Source: Azolla caroliniana (Eukaryota > Polypodiophyta). From it: a stretch of DNA of 64,000 nucleotides. Below, one piece after another: positions 56,562 to 64,000 of this stretch. The stretch spans positions 18,910,001 through 18,974,000 of the forward strand of contig JBHGNT010000016.1 of assembly GCA_043228905.1 (NCBI GenBank), written 5' to 3'. Every line of letters begins with the position of its first letter. The first letter of the stretch is position 1. A program made the translations under genes and the position numbers. The notes below the pieces were generated by a model. That model was not told the origin of the DNA. It saw only the letters and a list, made by a program, of their open reading frames with translations, and made no database searches.

Positions 56562-57323
56562 CTACTGCGCCTTTCTGCGAGTAGGAACTGGGGGGACATT
56601 GAGGGCTTTGATCTCACCGAAATTGCGACGCTCCCAGATTGGGCTTGTCTGTTGAGAAAGGGATGGCTCCAAAGAAGAAGAAGATGAAGCTGAAGAAGAA
56701 GCAGAAGCAGAAGCAGAAGATGTAGTAGGGTTAGCAGTAGATGGAGGGGTCGATTTGGATGCATTTTTAGCTGAATCTTGATATGTTGTGTTTCCATTAA
56801 TAGGCTGCTCTTGTTGCGTTAATCTGTTCGTCTTCTTTCCATCGCTGACATTAGGTAAATCTTCTTTCTTCTTCTTCTTCATCTCTTTCTCCTTCCCTTT
56901 CCTTAATCCGCCTCTGATCAGTCTGTTCAACAATCGCTTCCATCTGGGCAACTTCTGAATGCTTTCCCCAACAATCTCCGCTGATGATGATGATGGTGGT
57001 GGTGGTAGTGGTGGTGATGCAGGCTTCTTGTTAGGGTAGTGCAAATCTGTAGTGTGTGGATCAGAGTTACCATGGCGGTGAGCAGGGCTGAGCTTTCCAA
57101 GGTTCTCATGGCTGTCAATGGCAGATCCCTGCGGAGGGTCTGAGGCATGGGAGAGATCTCTGCCAATCAGAGAAACGATGGATCCTTTAGCTCCGATCTC
57201 AATGGAGCTCGACACAGAGGATGATCGCTTCAAAGGAGGGGAGACAACAGAGGAAGATGGCCGTCTCAGTCCGTGAGAAGCTTCCACTCGGACAGACACA
57301 GATCTGCGAGAGAAGTAAGACAT
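56562..57323 (-). CDS. Ser/Pro/Lys-rich protein of unknown function
   Basis: An open frame of 253 residues from the Met at 57323 (MSYFSRRSVSVRVEASHGLR); an in-frame Met 48 bases upstream would give 269. I chose the inner start because plant proteins of this look begin near such an Arg/Ser-rich segment and the upstream 16 residues have no bias. Visible features: Ser-rich N-terminus, a proline run (SPPLPPPPSSSS), a basic helix-like stretch (PRWKRLLNRLIRGGLRKGKE) followed by KKKKKE, a low-complexity SASASSSASSSSS region, and a C-terminus ending VPPVPTRRKAQ. The GC content and long open frame contrast with the flanks, supporting a real gene. No intron needed. No family named; the basic patch could direct nuclear or membrane location (inference). 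Confidence 0.65.
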   Translation of the reverse strand: MSYFSRRSVSVRVEASHGLRRPSSSVVSPPLKRSSSVSSSIEIGAKGSIVSLIGRDLSHASDPPQGSAIDSHENLGKLSPAHRHGNSDPHTTDLHYPNKKPASPPLPPPPSSSSAEIVGESIQKLPRWKRLLNRLIRGGLRKGKEKEMKKKKKEDLPNVSDGKKTNRLTQQEQPINGNTTYQDSAKNASKSTPPSTANPTTSSASASASSSASSSSSLEPSLSQQTSPIWERRNFGEIKALNVPPVPTRRKAQ

Positions 57324-57451
57324 AGCTGCGATTGAGCAAAGCAAGGCGGAGTGAGAGAGATGCAGAGGCAAAAGGTTTTCTAAAACAAAATCTCTGATTT
57401 TTATTTTGGGATTTTTGGAAGCAAAGCGAGGAAGGTCAGAGACACAGGAAA

Positions 57452-57685
57452 AGAGGGGAGCTTCTTCTTCTGAGAAATTTCTGATGAGATTGTGGGGAGA
57501 TTCTTCTTCTGAGAATTTATCTTCTTTAATAGCACAGATTTAGATACAGAAGAAGAAGAAGCAGAGAAAGGGGAGCTTCTTCTGAGAAATTTTCTGATGA
57601 GATTGGGGAGCTTCTTCTGAGATTTATCTTCTTTAATAAAACACAGATTTAGATACAGAAGAAGAAGAAGAAGAAGAAGCAGAGA
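57452..57685 (-). repeat. Tandem duplication in the likely 5' leader of the minus-strand gene
   Basis: Two ~115-bp units begin GGGGAGCTTCTTCTGAGA-like and end ACAGATTTAGATACAGAAG plus a GAA run; first 57452-57566, second 57567-57685. On the coding strand they are TTC-rich, typical of plant 5' leaders. A (ATC)n tract follows at 57780-57850. Confidence 0.85.
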
Positions 57686-57852
57686 AAGGGGAAAGAAAGG
57701 ACACACTGGCTCTTCTTTGACTTCCACCGTCTTCAACTTTCTTTCTCTGACTCAGAATCAATCTCTTTTTTGACTGTGTCATCATCATCATCATCATCAT
57801 CACCATCACCATCATTATCATCTACCTCCTTGTCATCATCATCATCATCATC

Positions 57853-58190
57853 TTCTGAAAACCCTAAACCCTAAAACTTAAAACCTAAACCTTAAACCCT
57901 AAAACTTAAAACCTAAACCTTAAACCTTAAACCCTAAAACTTAAAACCTAAAACCTAAACCCTAAAACTTAAAACCTAAATCCTAAACCCTAAACCTTAA
58001 AACCCTAGAACTTAAAACCTAAAACCTAAACCATAAACCTTAAACCCTAAAACTTAAAACCTTAAACCTTAAACCCTAAAACTTAAAACCTAAATCCTAA
58101 ACCCTAAAACTTGAAATCTAAAACCTAACCCCTACCCAAACCTTGAACTCTAACCCTCTGGGCCCCCCTCTAAAATTTCAACCTTAAACC
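57853..58190 (+). repeat. Interstitial telomere-like array 2
   Basis: About 330 bp of units such as AAACCCTAAAACTTAAAACC and CCTAAACCTTAAACC. More divergent than array 1 and on the same strand. Confidence 0.9.
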
Positions 58191-58266
58191 CTAAACCCTT
58201 TCCTCGCATCCAGATATCATTTTCGTCGCTCTACAATGTTCTACAATGTTTTTTGCCGTGTTCCCT

Positions 58267-58337
58267 AGAATGTTCCAGAATGTTGCATATCCTAGAATGT
58301 TCTAGAATGTTCTAGAATTGTCTTGCGTGTTCTAGAA
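58267..58337. promoter_or_regulatory. Heat-shock-element array
   Basis: Three units (GAA, TTC, GAA) at 58268-58280, a perfect five-unit array (GAA, TTC, GAA, TTC, GAA, each two bases apart) at 58295-58317, and TTCTAGAA at 58330-58337. More distant ACAATGTTCTACAATGTT copies precede it. No gene is visible within 300 bp on either side. Confidence 0.6.
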
Positions 58338-58379
58338 GGTTTCTTGTGTGTTCTAGAGTGTTCCTATGGTCCTTATTCC

Positions 58380-61300
58380 CTCTTTCCGAACAGTCTGTTG
58401 TACAATATGGTGCTTTCTTTGGCTATGGTCTCATGCAATAACGACCTCGCGTGTTTGTGTCTCCTAGCATACATACGTGCAACAGTATCTTACTAACCTA
58501 GTAAACTCATGTGAGTCTGTTGTAATTCCACCTGAATACATATATATAGAGCATGCTGACGGATTGGTGGGTCTCTTTTACATTCTGCAAAAGTAAGTGC
58601 ATATTTAGAAACAACACATCTATACAAAATACATTTGTTGTTTGCCGTTTGCTTGCCACTAGTAACGAGGGGACAAATAACACCAAGAGATCAAAGGTGA
58701 GGAGAATTATCACGTTGCGATGTGAAGCATTCACGACATCCAATTGATTCTTGATTCCCACATGTTTTCCTTCTGCCCACTTCTTACAGACCTTATATGT
58801 GCTCTCTCTCTCGGCTCCCGCAAACCTCCCACGAGTTATCCTTTTGCCCACAATGTACACTCTCGGATTGCAACATTCATCGGCAAAGTTCTTGATCATC
58901 GAGAGTCCCTGCTCACTTTCACATGTATCACGTGAAATGTAATATTTTTGGTCTCATAGGTCATATTTGACGTTCCGAAGACAATAATAGAACCTATCTA
59001 TCTATCTATCTATCTCTTTCAGCATGAGAAAGACCCTAAGGAAAATGCATGAGCCACATGTGGTTGCGACCAAACGTAACCTCCTTCGCTCATGAGAGTG
59101 ATGCTTACATGGGCTTGCTCAAATGGAGCTATATATTTTCTCCTTGTCGTTGCCTCCTATTATGCTTATAAGTATTACATAGTTACTTAAAAAATAGTTA
59201 TGCTTAAATCCTCTGACCATATTAGAGTTGTGATTGTTTTTGTAGTGAAACTAATGCTCTCAGTATACAATTTCAATGAGTTCAGAAGATATCCTTACTC
59301 CACAGATGTGTACGGTCACTTATGATGTAATTGCATAAAAAGCAACTTTACAATTTCTATAGTTGGTATTTACAATTTATATTGTAGTAGTATCAACATA
59401 TTGATAGTTCGTTTACACAGAGAGATCCACATTCATTCTAGGTTACTATATCTCTTGAACTTTAATATTGTATTTTGTCAAGAGAGAGATCCACCTTTAG
59501 ATCATAGATTTAATATGTCAAGAATCCACCTACCATGATACATTTCTCAAAAGGTTTCTCATTCTTTTCTTTTTTCATTTCTTGTGTTTGGACTTGTGTG
59601 CTTATCTCTTACGATTCCGTGTTATATTGACTATTACTACTTGCATTTATATTGACTATTACTACTTGCATTGACTGTTATGTTCACCCACAATTTGGAT
59701 TTGAGTTTTTTAAGAGTGCTTTTTTTAAATGCTAGCCATCACTACCAATATGACATCCTTGAATAGAGCATCACGCAATTATCTTGGTGAGCACGCATTT
59801 TTATTTATTCAACGAATTCGGTGTTTCATTCAGGAGTATGCATTGCATGGCAATATTCAAGACAAACATTTTCTAAACTAAAATAATGCAAGGCAAAGAA
59901 GCGTATATTAAACAAGTGAATCGCCCGACTTCATATTAAATTTCGATTGCACAAAGAAAATCTCGTGTTCCTTGCAAAGAATTGTGTTGAAATATATCAA
60001 CTAGAGAAATGGAGATCATAAAGGATGTAAGGATCTTGAATAATGTAGAGATCAATTAGTCATTCCTTGCTTGATGGATATCTATGTTGATGCCCCAATT
60101 TGTATTTTAGAATAGTTGTAAAGTATAGATATACAAAATTATATTGTTATTTCTCTCATACTCGACGTGATGGTGTGAGAGGCTTACTATAATAACTTTG
60201 GGTGTCCAATGTGTGCACTTATCCACTTTCTCTTGCCTCCCATATGAACAACCAAGCAAAACAAAAAGGATGTTTCATCCATCCAAGCGATTTTCTCTCA
60301 ACACAATAGAATAAAATGTCGTCGTGATGTGAGGAGCGCACATGAGGAAATGGGTTAAACTAAATATATATAAGATATTGATTGGTAGGGAAGATGTATG
60401 AAAGAAGGTCATGGGATAAGATGAATTCCGAGACAACAGTGTTCCATCGCTTAATGTGAACGATTCTCTTTAGATCAAGAGACTTTTGGATTGAACAAAC
60501 ATGCTTTTCTATATATCCTCCATTGTTATCTTATCCATTGTGGATTCATGTGAAGGACGCATATACAAGATGTAGTTGGATAAACGTACATTAGATGTCC
60601 ACATATTCCTAAAAAAAATAAGAGGTATCATATGATTTTTTAATACGTATGTGCATTACACGAGAATTTGACACTAACCTTGTTTGACCAGTTGTTCATA
60701 TTTGGAAAAGCTCTCATATGGGCCCATGAAAAATGTTCTTCTTTAAAATTTGTTTATGATTTTGAGATGTTTGTACCTACTAATAACTAGAAATTGTATG
60801 ATCATTCAGTTAAGCTCACCAAGAAAAATTAGGTAAGTTCGAAAAGCTCATCAAATCTACACCATCTTTATGGAAAGTGCGATTTTGCTTTATGTCCTTT
60901 TTATTCACATGATATTAACTTCTATTGGCACTACATATAGTATACAACTCCATTATTATTTATGTCCGAATTTATTTACGTATATTCATTTTTTCTTGAG
61001 CTACCATATTCTTCTTTGCGTTTCAACAATGCCTTATCAAAATTTCTTACAATGGGCCTAAAAACTTCATCCTTATTTGACCTAAGTATATAATTCCTAA
61101 TCCCTCTCACATATTCTATTCAATCTTCTCTATCTAATGTTCATATGAGGCAATCGATATGGACACTAGATATGTGTAAAGAAGAAGAAATTAAAGATAC
61201 AAGAGAAGGTATAATAATAGGTATACACAAACACCCCAAGAAATTCTGAGAAACTTTGATGGCTAAACCATGTGCATATAGATGTGTGATAAACGATTGA

Positions 61301-62846
61301 TGGAGCAAAGTACATCATAATTCAGGAGTGTATTTCATCAGATAAAAAAACCTCTTACTTCATAGTTGGGATGCATGAGTAGATCTATTTCTTCCTCAAA
61401 GAACCACTTTGATCGGAAAATTATATAATAGTGGGACACTTTCAATTCGTGACAGTTCAATGAAGGAAAGAATATGTGATCGTGGATATTCGCTCTATGA
61501 TAAGTCTTGCTACGAACAAAAAATGAAGATGTCGGTAATTACTCAAATGTTATTGCTATAGAAAATAGTTTTAAATAGTAACAGTTTATAATTAATCTCG
61601 TGCTTGCAAGTTGGTATCCAATGCTCACTACAAGGTCTTTATGAGCTCATCCCCACACATCTTTCGTTATATTGTGGACCTTGTTCTCCACTGCACTTAA
61701 CATGCATTCTTCCACTACATCCATGAGTCGATGTATGCAGATAATAAGTCATTGGAAATAGTCAAATGTTGATTAAGATGTCAAAAGCATGTAGGGTTGG
61801 CATTCAAGAAAGTTATTTTCTTGATGAGTTCATTAAAACATAGGTACAATAAAGGAAAAGAAAACTCCACGTCAGTGAAGGCCTTGTTTTTCGTTTGTTT
61901 CCTTTCACAAACTATTAGATCTCTTTTCATGTTACCCCACACAAAGCCACAATGACCTCATCTTAATTGCTCATGTTGGCATCCTTTGAAATGTGTTGTT
62001 TTTATTTGCAACATTACCCTTGCAAATATTAAGAGAAAAGAAGAAATTTTACGTTATAAATGTCAAGAAAAGAAACATGCTACTAGATGGGGATGCACAA
62101 GTGGAATAATAATTGGCATAAAAAACCAAAGATGTACGCACAGGTACTTTATTTTTAATCTCATGCATTTTGTACCTATATGATGTTCACTTAACACAAA
62201 GATAGATTGTTCTCTACTTCCATAAATTATATGCATGTTTTTGGTTTTTAGTTTTTTTTTGTTTAGTGTGGAACATCTGTTAGGGTTTTTATTTCATTCT
62301 TATAATAAAAAGACATAAATGGATAAAATATAGCAAATCTTGTTGTCATGGGGTTTTTGTAGAAAATTAGGAAACTTTTGTGGTGTTTGTTCGCCAACTA
62401 GAATAAAGCAAGGATGATACTAAAACGAATAGGACCTGAGAGCAACAACTCTAAGGGACTCTCCATTTGAGATAACGATATATATTTGACAAAGGAGCCC
62501 AAATAAACATCATGATAAAAGATGGCAATAATATGTCCATCTTGTACATGTATCATCAAGTTAGCAAATAAGAATGCACCAATGAAATACATATGTGGTA
62601 TACAATCCCCCTCAATTACATTTGTTGCGGTTACTAGATGTATGTCGACTATCCAAATGATTCATACGTTGTGAGGGTGCATGACCCATCTTTCTTGGGT
62701 GAACGTGTCTTCTTAGTGTTGCGGTTGTGTACAACGATGACATATGATCCTAGAGCAAACATAGATGTGGTATATAAATTAGGGACAATAAAGAAATATA
62801 GAGCATTGGTAAATTGAAGAGTAAAACTTTGGGTTATCAAGCATGC
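58380..62846. other. AT-rich intergenic region
   Basis: No gene recognised. A minus-strand frame at 58507-58899 (130 residues, with CNPRVYIVGKRITRGRFAGA) is the only one with coding-like composition, but matches no family I know. A (CTAT)n tract is at 58996-59016. The rest of this stretch shows only scattered stops in all frames. Confidence 0.5.
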
Positions 62847-64000
62847 TTTTTTTTTTTTTCTTTCAAAGATTTTCCTCATTAGTATTAAGAAAAACATGTG
62901 AATGCTACAACTTAAGCTTATGTGCCCAAAAGCTTACAATTTTCATGTACAATGATATACGATAATCCTAAGACCAAAGCTAGAACTTTGTAAAAGGTAA
63001 AAAAGTTTTTGTTGCATTCTGTCGTGCGTCACTGCTAATCAAGAAAGGGTCCAAGGAAGTTGATAGTTCCATTGAGGTTCTTGAGTTGACTCAGAAAATA
63101 GGGGTAACCTTTTCCATAAGTGAAGGAGCTTCTTCTTTCTCTTGTTCACAGTCTCTGGTGAACCCTGCATGTTGTCATACTGGCCGCTGACTACTACCAC
63201 CAACTTCTCCCATATCTCACGCAAGACATTTGAGAGACACTGATATGTCGCATCATAACGTCGGTTGCATCGACATTTCCATAATGCCCATAACGTTATT
63301 GTAGTCACTGTTTTCCATATCTGGGCAGATTGCACCTGCTTTTGAGGTTGTTGAAAGGGGTTGACCAATATCAATCTTCTATTATGTAGCGTCATTGCCT
63401 CTTGAACATCGTTTGCCTCATACAACATCAAACTGGAATGTAACACTCCCCACATTGCTGATCCCCATGAAAATAGGCAAACAACATTGATTGTTAAAAA
63501 TAACAAAAGAACTTTATTCCATACTTGTTGAGCCAAGGAACATGACCAAAGGGCATGCTTGGTAGTCTCCTGCGCTTCATGGCAAAAGTCACATTGTCGA
63601 AGATTGGGTGGTACATTCCCTTTCAATGAGTGACCAATTGGTAAGGCCATATGCACTAATAGCCATCCGAAGAGAGTATTAGTGGCCCCTTGAATGACCA
63701 AATCCATTTCCAGTAGGTTTTCAAATGCAAAGTTGAGACCCCCCAAGTGGTCCAATGTTTCTGAGCTGCTGGTATCCTTGCATTCTGAGAAAGCAGTAGT
63801 GCTCTTCCAAGTTTTACTGAGTATTGAAAGAAAGGAACCTTTATGATCTATTCCCCCCAAGGAATGTGACCAAAACCAGCCCCCCGGATCCCATGTTAAT
63901 CTTGCAACCGGAGTTTTTGCATATAACCACAACATATCACACGTACGAGCAATTGAAGGATAAGGATCGAGCATCCATTTCTTTCCAAATTTAGCAACCA
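62847..64000 (-). mobile_element. LINE retrotransposon 3' part
   Basis: The minus strand carries the open C-terminal reading frame (63039-64000), a ~180-bp 3' untranslated region, and a 13-base A run (T run 62847-62859 in plus orientation) that may be the element's poly(A) tail. The 5' part lies outside the window. Confidence 0.7.
63039..64000 (-). CDS. LINE ORF2 C-terminus with reverse-transcriptase zinc-binding domain, partial
   Basis: The frame is open from the window edge (VAKFGKKWMLDPYPSIART) to a stop at 63039, about 320 residues. It contains a zf-RVT motif C-X2-C-X9-H-X4-C (CDFCHEAQETTKHALWSC), followed by AQQVWNKVLLLF and a region TITLWALWKCRCNRRYDATY typical of the tail of plant L1-type ORF2. 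The catalytic domains are outside the window. Uninterrupted over the visible part, so the copy may be young; this cannot be decided from the fragment. Confidence 0.85.
   Translation of the reverse strand, partial: VAKFGKKWMLDPYPSIARTCDMLWLYAKTPVARLTWDPGGWFWSHSLGGIDHKGSFLSILSKTWKSTTAFSECKDTSSSETLDHLGGLNFAFENLLEMDLVIQGATNTLFGWLLVHMALPIGHSLKGNVPPNLRQCDFCHEAQETTKHALWSCSLAQQVWNKVLLLFLTINVVCLFSWGSAMWGVLHSSLMLYEANDVQEAMTLHNRRLILVNPFQQPQKQVQSAQIWKTVTTITLWALWKCRCNRRYDATYQCLSNVLREIWEKLVVVVSGQYDNMQGSPETVNKRKKKLLHLWKRLPLFSESTQEPQWNYQLPWTLS

Overview
The window looks like a chromosomal segment from a land plant. The evidence is split genes with GT-AG introns (a KONJAC-type GDP-mannose pyrophosphorylase subunit and a plant-type GT31 galactosyltransferase with an 11-exon structure), degenerate TTTAGGG-type telomere-like arrays, Ty1/copia elements primed by initiator-Met tRNA, Ty3/gypsy elements, and a LINE with a zinc-knuckle C-terminus. 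I cannot place the lineage further from sequence alone.

Layout. 1-2437 (+): last six exons of the KONJAC-like gene; the 5' part lies outside the window. 2438-6365: AT-rich spacer with degenerate tandem repeats. 6366-40343: a 34-kb block of nested and chimeric LTR retrotransposons. 40344-49440: AT-rich intergenic DNA with one fossil gypsy reverse transcriptase. 49450-49905: telomere-like array. 50150-51700: microsatellites and a ~100-bp-unit minisatellite. 52115-55435 (+): complete GT31 gene. 56562-57323 (-): Ser/Pro/Lys-rich protein of unknown function. 57850-58190: second telomere-like array, followed by a heat-shock-element array. 58380-62846: intergenic, little recognisable. 62847-64000 (-): 3' part of a LINE.

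Nested block. The oldest recognisable layer is a plus-strand copia element (family B, 7227-8728 and 15062-16231), fused at its left to a family A-like gag. It is interrupted by a palindromic gypsy-derived cluster (8789-11548, called gypsy-3) and a 5' portion of a minus-strand copia element (family C, 11549-15057). A family A copia element (16237-29414, 5-bp duplication CGTCC) sits in the family B 3' LTR. It is itself split by a young gypsy element (gypsy-1, 19626-27556, LTRs 1099 bp each with one difference noticed, duplication ACGC) that keeps open gag-protease and pol frames. To the right, a related minus-strand copia element (family A', 29981-37560) is split by a gag-only gypsy element (gypsy-2, 31146-35997). 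It is fused to a minus-strand family B 5' half (37560-40343), which carries a further 448-bp insertion with heat-shock elements, a TATA box and a tRNA-like segment.

Only gypsy-1 looks potentially autonomous. Gypsy-2 and gypsy-3 share its gag ancestry, LTR termini and an unusual primer-binding site, so they could be mobilised by a gypsy-1-like element (inference). The most unusual signals are the two tRNA-like Pol III box pairs and the RY (TGCATG) cluster beside a TATA box in the gypsy-1 LTRs, and the heat-shock-element insertion at 37775-38222.
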